Below, one piece after another: positions 1 to 6,831 of a DNA stretch of 39,446 bases. The DNA comes from an uncultured Clostridia bacterium (lineage in GTDB: Bacteria; Bacillota; Clostridia; Christensenellales; CAG-314), in the NCBI GenBank assembly GCA_947625725.1, contig CANQPI010000016.1:1-39446 (forward strand), read 5' to 3'. The translations under genes and the position numbers were made by a program. Each line of letters begins with the position of its first letter. Position 1 is the stretch's first letter. The notes beneath the pieces are model-generated. The model made no database searches and was not told where the DNA came from. It saw only the letters and a program-made list of their open reading frames with translations.

Positions 1-2
1 AC

Positions 3-338
3 TATGTGCATCTCTTTCAAGTGGTTCAAAACATCTGCGCAGATAAGAGCGACCTATACGAAGCTTTTGCTCGCATGACGTTCAATGTGTTGTACGACAA
101 CAAGGACGACCACGGGAAAAATTTTTCTTTTGTATATGACGAAACGATCAACGGATACAGATTGTCGCCTGCATACGATTTGACGAAAACTATTGACAAG
201 TCCGAGCATGAAATGACCGTGATGGGCAATCCCAATCCTGCTGAACGGGATTTGATGAACTTGGCGGCATATGTTGGACTGAGCAAGGGAAAGGCAAAGA
301 GTATTGTTGGCAAGATTAAAGGTGTGATAAAATGTTGA
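3..338 (+). CDS. HipA-like kinase, C-terminal part (runs off the window start)
   Basis: This reading frame is already open at the left edge and stops at 338, so only about the last 112 residues are visible. The stretch with D-D-H-G-K-N-F-S-F followed by S-P-A-Y-D-L-T is the typical C-terminal kinase core of HipA-family proteins, with the asparagine and aspartate expected to bind metal and ATP. HipA proteins are serine/threonine kinases of type II toxin-antitoxin modules that phosphorylate aminoacyl-tRNA synthetases; a HipB partner would lie upstream, outside the window. No second module gene is visible downstream. The family call is fairly safe; whether this copy is intact or toxic cannot be judged. 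Confidence 0.8.
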   Translation, partial: YVHLFQVVQNICADKSDLYEAFARMTFNVLYDNKDDHGKNFSFVYDETINGYRLSPAYDLTKTIDKSEHEMTVMGNPNPAERDLMNLAAYVGLSKGKAKSIVGKIKGVIKC

Positions 339-393
339 TATGATTAATCATACGTGTTATGTATAAACTATTTATAATATACAATCAAAACAC

Positions 394-422
394 TTGCATT
401 TGTACTTATTTTATGGTAAAAT
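394..422 (+). promoter_or_regulatory. SigA-type promoter for the AT-rich gene block
   Basis: The -35 box TTGCAT (394-399) and the -10 box TAAAAT (417-422) are separated by exactly 17 bases and lie 75 bases before the start at 497. No other good promoter is seen before the genes at 964 and 1166, so this one may serve all three. Confidence 0.55.
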
Positions 423-496
423 ATAAACGTAAAAATTAAAGAAGAGCATTTTGTGTTTTTTCACCAAAGAAAACGTGCTCGTAAGCAGAGAAATTT

Positions 497-928
497 ATGG
501 GATACATATTCGCAAAAATAAAAAATAATAACGGCAAACAGACACAAGGAAATGCAGATTATGACCAGTTAGTATTTGTTTATACGCTTATTGTTACATT
601 TGCAATCACAGCAGCTCTAATAATAATCGATTATATAGTCAATAATTATTGTAATTATCAAGAATATTTTAGGGGTGCATATGAGATGCTAATTCCTGCA
701 GTTTTAACACTTGCTTGTGGAGTAATTGTCAGAAATGTACTTTTAACACGTAAACGAATAAAAATACATAGAGCGCAAATTGTTGTCAGTGCGATATTTA
801 TTCCAATAATGTGCATGATGTACGCTATATATATAGTAATCGAGAATATTTACACTATAATATTAACAGGTGTATTTGCTGTGTGTACTGCCATTCTAAC
901 GATACTTGCATATAGAGAAGCAAATTAG
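497..928 (+). CDS. Predicted integral membrane protein of unknown function
   Basis: A 143-residue protein that I do not recognise. After a polar N-terminus of about 25 residues it shows four hydrophobic segments, roughly at residues 28-47, 60-80, 92-115 and 118-140, so it is probably a small four-helix inner-membrane protein with both ends inside. The ribosome binding site is weak (AAGCAGAG). Codons are rich in A and T, unlike the GC-richer chromosome core further right. The two following genes lie close behind in the same direction and have the same base composition, so they may form a short accessory operon. No function is inferred. Confidence 0.6.
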   Translation: MGYIFAKIKNNNGKQTQGNADYDQLVFVYTLIVTFAITAALIIIDYIVNNYCNYQEYFRGAYEMLIPAVLTLACGVIVRNVLLTRKRIKIHRAQIVVSAIFIPIMCMMYAIYIVIENIYTIILTGVFAVCTAILTILAYREAN

Positions 929-963
929 AAAATAATTCATACTAATAAACAGGGAGGTTCGAT

Positions 964-1179
964 ATGTATTTGGCTATATTTGTCTTGGTAGGAATACTAA
1001 TTGGAATTGTTGTGTTCTCATATTTTTCTCTGAAGCGAAACAAAGATAAAAACACAGATTCATTCCCAAAAATATGCCATAAATATGTGAGGGCTGATAA
1101 TTCATATTCTAAATTGACAGAAGTAGAAGAAAAATATAATTTTGCAATACGGAGTTTGAAATCAGATGAAAAGCGTTGA
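964..1179 (+). CDS. Small single-pass membrane protein of unknown function
   Basis: A 71-residue protein with one N-terminal hydrophobic helix (about residues 2-23) followed by basic residues (K-R-N-K-D-K) and a polar tail, which suggests an N-out, C-in anchor with a cytoplasmic tail. A good ribosome binding site, GGGAGG, lies 7 bases before the ATG. The last 14 bases overlap the start of the next gene, which suggests translational coupling. I do not recognise the family. Confidence 0.6.
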   Translation: MYLAIFVLVGILIGIVVFSYFSLKRNKDKNTDSFPKICHKYVRADNSYSKLTEVEEKYNFAIRSLKSDEKR

Positions 1180-1837
1180 TAAAAGTCATTCTTTTGGCTG
1201 GATATGGCTGAGTTCAATAGATCCATCAATTAACGAGTGTGTGAAAGAATGCGATGAATTGTTCTCTAAACGTCAGAACCTAGAAATTAAGAATATTAAA
1301 GATTATAAAGGCAGGGTATATAAATGTTATTATAATGTGCGAGAGGATTACAAACGCTGCTTTCATAATGGCGGGAAATATGCCTCATTGGATATTACCA
1401 AGTTGGGGGCTATTGTTTGTTATGCGCTAATATTGAACAAGCCATTTTCTATTAATTTTGATAAAGAGGATATCAACAAATACGAGAATAAAAAATATTT
1501 AATTAATACTGCTCTTATAAACTATAAAATTGCTTTTAGAGCAAGTATGAGAATTATTTACAATGGAATGATTGCAGAGTGTGTTCACAAAGACATAAAC
1601 GGTGCTTATTTCGTTAAAGATCAAGTCCTTCTTGCGAATTTAGTTAATGCCAAGTGCCTTAAGCACTATGAATATAATAAAGAGGATGATAACTCTGAGT
1701 TAGATACCTTTGAGGAAAGTATGGTGAAAAATTTGGCTTTTTTTGATGCTAATGGGTTGGATTTTGATTTTACTGGCTATTCTATTATTTTGACGGGAAT
1801 TAAAGAATATAACAAACTCTATTACTCAAAAAGTTGA
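1166..1837 (+). CDS. Hypothetical protein, 223 residues, soluble
   Basis: The protein has no membrane segment and no signal peptide, is rich in lysine, asparagine and tyrosine, and matches no motif that I know. It starts inside the preceding small membrane-protein gene (overlap 1166-1179) with GGAG about ten bases upstream, so the two are probably made together. The base composition is as AT-rich as that of its neighbours, in contrast to the recombinase that follows. A phage, defence or other accessory role would be guesswork. Confidence 0.55.
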   Translation: MKSVDKSHSFGWIWLSSIDPSINECVKECDELFSKRQNLEIKNIKDYKGRVYKCYYNVREDYKRCFHNGGKYASLDITKLGAIVCYALILNKPFSINFDKEDINKYENKKYLINTALINYKIAFRASMRIIYNGMIAECVHKDINGAYFVKDQVLLANLVNAKCLKHYEYNKEDDNSELDTFEESMVKNLAFFDANGLDFDFTGYSIILTGIKEYNKLYYSKS

Positions 1838-2231
1838 TATGGATTGTAACTACATAAGATAGACTCACTTCGAAAATGATGTAAATTTATATTATATAAT
1901 TTATTAATTCATTTATAACTTATTGACAGTTTCACGTCTTTGTCAACGACCCCACGCGCGGCTACGGCATGTACGCCAAGTGGATGTTGACAAACTAAAC
2001 TCTGACGAAAATATAAAAACGATATATAACGGCAACGCGATTTCGGCACACCAAATGATCTATTTGATTGAAAAATTCGCGCTGCCCTTATATCTATAAT
2101 TATTGCCACACCGTAATATCGATACGACGGGCGCAACCGAGCCAACCCGTTTCAAAACAAGCGCGCAAGTATTTCCAAATGTAAAAACAGTTCATTCTTG
2201 GGTACAATAAAAGCAAAAAGGAGTTTTTGCA
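1838..2231. other. 394-bp intergenic stretch with gene debris
   Basis: The first 80 bases are very AT-rich and show no gene. Positions 1927-1998 hold the tail of a degraded gene (see separate entry). Positions 1998-2099 can be read as a continuous frame ending in TAA, but it has no ribosome binding site and I do not count it as a gene. A possible -10 box TACAAT at 2203-2208 lies before the recombinase gene but lacks a clear -35 box. Confidence 0.5.
1927..1998 (+). pseudogene. 3' tail of an unknown gene, copy A
   Basis: The frame reads from just after a TGA at 1924-1926 to a TAA at 1996-1998 and ends in D-P-T-R-G-Y-G-M-Y-A-K-W-M-L-T-N. Its GC-rich codons match the chromosomal core, not the AT-rich DNA to its left. 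About 50 bases of it recur almost unchanged at 6704-6754. I cannot name the parent gene. The upstream part is missing, so this is a remnant. Confidence 0.55.
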
Positions 2232-3137
2232 ATGAAGTACCAACAATGGCTGAAAATCTGGCTGAACAACTATGTAAAAACGTCATGCAAGGCGCGGACT
2301 TGCAACATCTACGCGCAAGCGGTAGAGCGCATTATCCCACGATTGGGCGAAATCGAATTGTCCGAGTTGACATTATCCCTGTTACAGCAATTCGTAACCG
2401 ACCTGCTCGCACCAAGCATAGGCAAACCGCTGTCGGCAAGTACGGTAAACGTAACTATCTCCGTACTGCAAAACTCTCTCAAAACGGCGCACCTGCTAGG
2501 TCACGTTGCCACATACGAGGCAAACAAAATACGTCGTCCAAAGTCGGCGGAAAAAAGGGTAGAGTGCTTTTCCGTCTTGGAGCAAAAGCAAATAGAGGCG
2601 CACATAAAAAACGGCAAAAAGTTGAAGTTCTACGGCATAATAATTTGCCTGTACACAGGCTTGCGGCTTGGCGAGTTGCTCGCTTTGGAGTGGAACAACG
2701 TGGATATGGACGCTTGCACGCTCACGGTGGAAAAGACCTGTTACTATCTCAACGGCGAACGAATAGAGGACGCGCCCAAAACGGCAAACTCCCTGCGCGC
2801 CATTCCGTTTCCAAAACAGTTGTTGCCACTGTTCAAGGAAATGTACAAAGCGCGCCAAACCAAGTATGTGCTTGAAGCCAACGGCAAACCGTTAGTTCCC
2901 CGTTCGTATCAACGCAGTTTCGAGTTGCTGCTCTACAAACTCAAAATTCCGCACAGAGGGTTTCACTCCTTGCGACACACATTTGCCACCCGCGCTCTGG
3001 AATGTGGAATGGACGTCAAAACACTTGCTGAACTGCTCGGGCACACAAACCCGACCGTAACGCTCAAACGGTACGCGCACAGTATGTTGGAATACAAAAT
3101 TCAAATGATGAACAAACTCGGCAAAATGTTTGCGTAA
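2232..3137 (+). CDS. Tyrosine recombinase (phage-integrase family), likely promoter invertase
   Basis: A 301-residue recombinase with an N-terminal SAM-like core-binding domain (about residues 1-90) and a C-terminal catalytic domain. All expected catalytic residues are visible: R145 in T-G-L-R-L-G-E, a hairpin lysine K183, H245 and R248 in H-S-L-R-H, H271 in L-G-H-T-N, and the nucleophile Y281 in K-R-Y-A-H. It carries no zinc ribbon or arm-binding domain, so it is of the simple XerC/D-like size. The ribosome binding site is AAAGGAG. The gene lies 214 bp before a pair of inverted repeats that enclose a promoter, which makes a role as the invertase of that switch the most likely one. Chromosome dimer resolution (XerD) is the alternative, but the context argues against it. 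Confidence 0.92.
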   Translation: MKYQQWLKIWLNNYVKTSCKARTCNIYAQAVERIIPRLGEIELSELTLSLLQQFVTDLLAPSIGKPLSASTVNVTISVLQNSLKTAHLLGHVATYEANKIRRPKSAEKRVECFSVLEQKQIEAHIKNGKKLKFYGIIICLYTGLRLGELLALEWNNVDMDACTLTVEKTCYYLNGERIEDAPKTANSLRAIPFPKQLLPLFKEMYKARQTKYVLEANGKPLVPRSYQRSFELLLYKLKIPHRGFHSLRHTFATRALECGMDVKTLAELLGHTNPTVTLKRYAHSMLEYKIQMMNKLGKMFA

Positions 3138-3351
3138 ATAGGTTCTATGAGAAATATAAAAATGTGAATGTGACAAAATATAGAAGTCGGCTTCTATGTT
3201 AAATAGGAATTTTCGCGTGCGAAGATAGCGAAAATTTCGTCTGCAATCGCGGACCTGCGCCCCGTCAGGGGTCGGTTGCGCAGTCAACCGTACAGATTTG
3301 CGTTTGGTCGAAAAAAAATTGACGAAACCTGTCGATCGGCTCCGTCAAAAA

Positions 3352-3382
3352 TGTACATCTAATAGTATATTAGGTGTACAAA
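3352..3382 (+). repeat. Left inverted repeat of the promoter switch (IR-L)
   Basis: A 31-bp site which, on the opposite strand, recurs at 3498-3528 with about 28 of 31 bases equal. The site is itself almost palindromic: the arms TGTACATCTAATA and TATTAGGTGTACA flank a GTA centre. That is the layout expected of a tyrosine recombinase core site with two enzyme-binding arms around a short crossover region. Confidence 0.85.
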
Positions 3383-3458
3383 ATGAGCCGAGTTGGGCGC
3401 AAAAGTTAATTATTTTGACCAAAATCGACAAGAAAAATAAAAATTTTGGGTTTGGGTA

Positions 3459-3487
3459 TTTACATTTGAACGGTCAGAGTGTATAAT
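3459..3487 (+). promoter_or_regulatory. Promoter inside the invertible segment
   Basis: TTTACA at 3459-3464 and a perfect TATAAT at 3482-3487 are separated by 17 bases. The predicted start of transcription, near 3494, lies just before IR-R, so the RNA begins with the IR-R hairpin and a leader of about 230 bases. A weaker second candidate in the same direction is TTGACC (3415-3420) with TAAAAA (3438-3443), also with 17-base spacing. Confidence 0.75.
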
Positions 3488-3497
3488 TAGTATGTAA

Positions 3498-3528
3498 TTT
3501 GTTCGCCTAATATACTATTAGATGAACA
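3498..3528 (-). repeat. Right inverted repeat of the promoter switch (IR-R)
   Basis: This is the inverse copy of the site at 3352-3382, differing at three positions. It is near-palindromic too, with outer arms TGTTCGCC and GATGAACA. In RNA it would fold into a stem of about 10 pairs at the very 5' end of the lipoprotein transcript. Confidence 0.85.
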
Positions 3529-3728
3529 AAATCCATTGCCGAGTGTTCATCTGATTGCGCGCAACTAATCTTCAAACTATGTAATGGCGAACATCTTGCA
3601 TTGGTTCGGCGCGGCAAACACACAAGTTTTGCCGCGTCGAACACTCCTCTCTTGACGAGGCTCAACAACAAAAACCGAGCGGGGCAATCGGTTCAATTTG
3701 CCCTAAAAATCTATAAGGAGAAAAAAGT
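3529..3728 (+). promoter_or_regulatory. Long untranslated leader of the lipoprotein gene with a hairpin
   Basis: A strong hairpin lies at 3610-3636 (arms CGCGGCAAA and TTTTGCCGCG). No T-run follows it, so it is not a standard terminator. Half-site-like words TGTTCATCT (3544-3552) and GGCGAACA (3586-3593), taken from the IR-R sequence, recur here. The leader ends with AAGGAG before the ATG at 3729. A second level of control in the leader, as in cwpV, is possible but not shown. Confidence 0.5.
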
Positions 3729-6356
3729 ATGACAAAATCTAAAAAATTGATGGCTTTGTTGCTTGTATTGGCAATGCTGTTTGCGGTAGTTACGGTAATT
3801 GCCGCTTGCGACAAGCACGAATGTAAACATGTATGCGAAACCTGCGGCAAATGCACGGACGCAACTTGCACAGACCCCGCATGCAAGGACAAATGCCCCG
3901 GACACGAAACCGCTCACGTATGCGGTCACAAATGCCCGACTTGCGGTAAGTGCCTTGACGAAACCTGCACCGACCCCGTGTGCGCGGACAAGTGCCAAGG
4001 ACACCAACAAGCAGGTTTGGAAGCAGGCGACTACAACATTGTTTTGAGAGATGAAACAAACAGTCTTGTTTGGTATGCAACGGGCGCAATCGGTAGCAAG
4101 GGCGGACTGCTTGTAAGCCATTCGGGCACAACGGTTGCGGTTTTGACCGTTATTTACGAAAACGACAAATATACGTTGAAGATCGGCAGTCAATATCTCG
4201 AAGCATATCTCAACGGTACATACAAAAATATGCGCCTTGTCAACACTCCGAGCAACGACGCAATCGAATGGAAATGGAGTACAGAGTACGACACTTTCTG
4301 CGCAACTTATTCCGACGAAACGCGCTACCTTGGCGGTAACTACTACAACGGACAGGTTGACGATTTATATGACAATGCGGTCACTCTTGCCAAAGAATAT
4401 TACTTTGAGAACAATCCCGTTGTAATTCATTACGAAAAATATGTTCCCGCTCCTCCCGTTGAAGTAGAGTCAGTATCTTTTAACACCAAAAGGGATACTC
4501 TTTACTTGTTACCTGTGGAAAAGAATTTTATTGAACTTACCGCAACAGTTCAACCCGCCAATGCTCCGCAGGACATTGTTTGGACGGTTGACAAAGAAGA
4601 CATGGTGACTTTTTCATCGGGTTCTTATGTTGGGGTTAAATTTGGGCGTGTGACTTACAAAGGTCAAACAGGCACAATCACGCTCACCGCAACGGCTAAG
4701 GACACCGACAAGTCCGCTTCCGTCACCATAGTTATTCAAGACCGAGAGGGTACAAAGCAAGATGACCCCATCACCGTTGACGAAGCGATCGCGTTGATCG
4801 CGAGCACCGATCAATATGTTAAAGGGGACGATTCAAACGAAACTCATGGATTTTATATCACAGGTACGGTCGCCGCAGGGTCTAAGAGAGTCAGCGGCGG
4901 TTGGGAGTTTTCTCTGCTCGGTAGCGACGACAAAACGCTTGTCTGCTCCGTAAAAGACGATCAATTGGAAAAAGACGGTATCACGATACCTCTCAAAGCA
5001 GACGGCGGTTTGGACGGCAGTCAAATCATTTTTTATGCGGCAAGTATGCATAATGACAACGGTGTCTACTCCGCAAGTGTGCTAACTTCAATGAACACAA
5101 TAAAATCTTTACAACTTCCCGTACTTACTGCGATAGAGATCGAGGCGGAGCAAACGGAAGTGACTGTTCCTTATTCCGTTGAAATAACGGTCAAGAGCAT
5201 AACTCCCGCCAATGCGGTATTCGAAAACGTCGAATGGCTGACTTCCGACGAAACCAAGGCGACCGTAACGGGCGACGAGAGCAAAGCCACCGTTACGTCC
5301 GTTGCGGCAGGCGAAGTGAAAATTTCCGTCAGATGTGCCAATATTACTTCAAACGAAATAACGCTTACTATTTCGGAAGAACAAACGGCAGTTAAAGTTA
5401 TTTATGATTGGACGTCTGCATTAGAAGGTAAAGTTTGTGATAGCACTCTCTATTCACAACGTGATCCGAGAGAAATGATTACAGAAATTAACCAATGGAC
5501 TCCTGGACAACAGGAAATAAAATCTTTTGTAACTGAGGGAACAATGTACGATAGCATTGAAGCCCCGGGAATTGCTTATATTCCTGCGAAAAGACTTATA
5601 GCAGGTCAAATAACAATTCAAACACTTCACGAAATCAAGAAAGTAACGTTCAAAGTTGTTCCGTTTGCAGATGCGACAACGACACAACTTTCTGTTAATA
5701 CCATTAGCAAAACGCACGAAAAAGGCGACAGCATTTATACGGGCGATCCGAGCAGTGCCATTGACATTGTGTTTGAGTTGACAGAGGCAACTACCACGCT
5801 CAATGTTGAGGCTACGGGAGTTGCAGGTAATAGTTTCGCTATTGTAGGTATAACTTTGGAGCAAGAGTCTGTTTCCTCTAACAGTTTTGAGGCTATTTGG
5901 ACGTCTGCATTAGAAGGTAAAATTTGTGATAGCACTCTCTATTCACAACGTGATCCGAGAGAAATGATTACAGAAATTAACCAATGGACTCCTGGACAAC
6001 AGGAAATAAAATCTTTTGTAACTGAGGGAACAATGTACGATAGCATTGAAGCCCCGGGAATTGCTTATATTCCTGCGAAAAGACTTATAGCAGGTCAAAT
6101 AACAATTCAAACACTTCACGAAATCAAGAAAGTAACGTTCAAAGTTGTTCCGTTTGCAGATGCGACAACGACACAACTTTCTGTTAATACCATTAGCAAA
6201 ACGCACGAAAAAGGCGACAGCATTTATACGGGCGATCCGAGCAGTGCCATTGACATTGTGTTTGAGTTGACAGAGGCAACTACCACGCTCAATGTTGAGG
6301 CTACGGGAGTTGCAGGTAATAGTTTCGCTATCGTAGGTATGACTTTGGAGTGGTAA
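3729..6356 (+). CDS. Phase-variable surface lipoprotein with Ig-like domains and duplicated C-terminal module
   Basis: An 875-residue protein with a lipoprotein signal peptide: K-S-K-K, a hydrophobic core and a lipobox V-I-A-A-C with C27 as the lipidated residue. Residues 32-92 hold two cysteine-rich repeats with C-x-x-C-G-K-C, perhaps metal-binding. Residues about 93-235 form an unrecognised domain. A Big2-like bacterial Ig domain follows at about 240-335, then an OB-fold-like region at about 340-460, a second Big2-like domain at about 465-552, and two almost identical 151-residue modules at 561-711 and 724-874, just before the stop. It is expected on the outer face of the membrane as an adhesin or surface-binding protein; the ligand is unknown. 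Expression would depend on the invertible promoter upstream. A terminator follows at 6433. Confidence 0.85.
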   Translation: MTKSKKLMALLLVLAMLFAVVTVIAACDKHECKHVCETCGKCTDATCTDPACKDKCPGHETAHVCGHKCPTCGKCLDETCTDPVCADKCQGHQQAGLEAGDYNIVLRDETNSLVWYATGAIGSKGGLLVSHSGTTVAVLTVIYENDKYTLKIGSQYLEAYLNGTYKNMRLVNTPSNDAIEWKWSTEYDTFCATYSDETRYLGGNYYNGQVDDLYDNAVTLAKEYYFENNPVVIHYEKYVPAPPVEVESVSFNTKRDTLYLLPVEKNFIELTATVQPANAPQDIVWTVDKEDMVTFSSGSYVGVKFGRVTYKGQTGTITLTATAKDTDKSASVTIVIQDREGTKQDDPITVDEAIALIASTDQYVKGDDSNETHGFYITGTVAAGSKRVSGGWEFSLLGSDDKTLVCSVKDDQLEKDGITIPLKADGGLDGSQIIFYAASMHNDNGVYSASVLTSMNTIKSLQLPVLTAIEIEAEQTEVTVPYSVEITVKSITPANAVFENVEWLTSDETKATVTGDESKATVTSVAAGEVKISVRCANITSNEITLTISEEQTAVKVIYDWTSALEGKVCDSTLYSQRDPREMITEINQWTPGQQEIKSFVTEGTMYDSIEAPGIAYIPAKRLIAGQITIQTLHEIKKVTFKVVPFADATTTQLSVNTISKTHEKGDSIYTGDPSSAIDIVFELTEATTTLNVEATGVAGNSFAIVGITLEQESVSSNSFEAIWTSALEGKICDSTLYSQRDPREMITEINQWTPGQQEIKSFVTEGTMYDSIEAPGIAYIPAKRLIAGQITIQTLHEIKKVTFKVVPFADATTTQLSVNTISKTHEKGDSIYTGDPSSAIDIVFELTEATTTLNVEATGVAGNSFAIVGMTLEW
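5409..5861 (+). repeat. Tandem 453-bp duplication, copy 1 (in the lipoprotein gene)
   Basis: This copy encodes residues 561-711 and matches 5898-6350 at an offset of 489 bp with about three base differences in 453. The linker between the copies (5862-5897) is not duplicated. Such similarity points to a recent or gene-converted duplication in frame. Confidence 0.95.
5898..6350 (+). repeat. Tandem 453-bp duplication, copy 2 (in the lipoprotein gene)
   Basis: This is the second copy, encoding residues 724-874; only one codon (W875) separates it from the stop. Differences from copy 1 lie near 5922, 6333 and 6340. Two of the three change an amino acid conservatively (V to I, I to M). Confidence 0.95.
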
Positions 6357-6432
6357 AACTTACCTATCAACAAATTTGCTTTTCATTGTGTTTTTCTCCG
6401 ACTGCGCGCATGAGGTTGGAAAAAACGCGCAA

Positions 6433-6464
6433 GGGGCTGTGCAAAACGCACAGCCCCCTCTTTT
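6433..6464 (+). terminator. Rho-independent terminator after the lipoprotein gene
   Basis: A perfect 10-bp stem GGGGCTGTGC / GCACAGCCCC with a five-base loop is followed by CTCTTTT. It lies 76 bases after the stop codon. Confidence 0.85.
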
Positions 6465-6524
6465 CAGTCAATTGTCGTATTTTTGTTTGCGCTCTGAGCC
6501 TAAGTTCGGCAGTGGAGCAATTAG

Positions 6525-6704
6525 TCAAACGTTTTGTATTTTGCGCAAAAGGTTTTGCAACGCCCTGCCGCGATGACTGACGGCGAGTTTTTCCTCTGCG
6601 GTCGCCTCGGCAAAGGTTTTGTTCAGTTCGGGACAAAAGAATATGCTGTCGTACCCAAAGCCGCAAACGCCGCGTTCTTCCGTCAGAATGTAGCCGTCAA
6701 CGCG
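6525..6704 (-). pseudogene. rdgB: C-terminal fragment of XTP/dITP pyrophosphatase (rdgB remnant)
   Basis: On the minus strand about 60 residues read G-F-G-Y-D-S-I-F-F, then K-T-F-A-E, E-E-K and S-H-R-G-R-A-L to a stop. This is the conserved C-terminal third of the RdgB/HAM1 family, which hydrolyses non-canonical purine nucleoside triphosphates such as ITP and XTP to keep them out of DNA. The N-terminal two thirds, including the S/T-x-N-K-x-x-E substrate motif, are absent: upstream of about 6704 the frame runs into the unrelated gene tail on the other strand. A functional copy would have to lie elsewhere. The fragment has no internal stop, so the break looks recent. Confidence 0.75.
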
Positions 6705-6754
6705 ACCCCACGCGCGGTTACGGCATGTACGCCAAGCGGATGTTGACAAACTAA
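6704..6754 (+). pseudogene. 3' tail of an unknown gene, copy B
   Basis: Nearly the same 50 bases as 1949-1998, coding D-P-T-R-G-Y-G-M-Y-A-K-R-M-L-T-N and a TAA. Only two bases differ inside the shared block. It abuts the broken end of the rdgB fragment on the opposite strand, which marks a rearrangement junction at about 6704. Confidence 0.55.
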
Positions 6755-6831
6755 CGTACAAGTTGTTGACAAAATTTTACAAAATAGTTTCGTTTTCGCA
6801 TAAAAGTTCGGTTTTTATCATAACAAATGGT

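Larger units (their letters stand above)
3352..3528. promoter_or_regulatory. Invertible promoter segment (phase-variation switch), ON orientation
   Basis: The segment consists of IR-L, about 115 bp of unique DNA and IR-R. The unique DNA holds a promoter pointing right toward the lipoprotein gene at 3729. Recombination between inverted sites would turn the promoter toward the recombinase gene and cut off the lipoprotein. Known analogues are the invertible promoters of Bacteroides capsule loci and the flagellar and cwpV switches of Clostridioides difficile. What is seen is the repeats, the promoter and the adjacent recombinase; inversion itself is inferred. Confidence 0.8.

Noticed and set aside
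1980-2099. Small plus-strand frame of about 39 codons ending in a hydrophobic tail
   Set aside because: It has no ribosome binding site and begins inside the repeated gene tail; it may be debris, so I do not call it a gene.
2232-3137. The recombinase as chromosomal XerD, as between spoIIM and deoB in Bacillus
   Set aside because: It is separated from the SpoIIM-like gene by the lipoprotein locus and sits beside inverted repeats, which fits a local invertase better.
3610-3636. Hairpin in the lipoprotein leader as a terminator
   Set aside because: The stem is good but no T-run follows, so I list it only as a leader structure.
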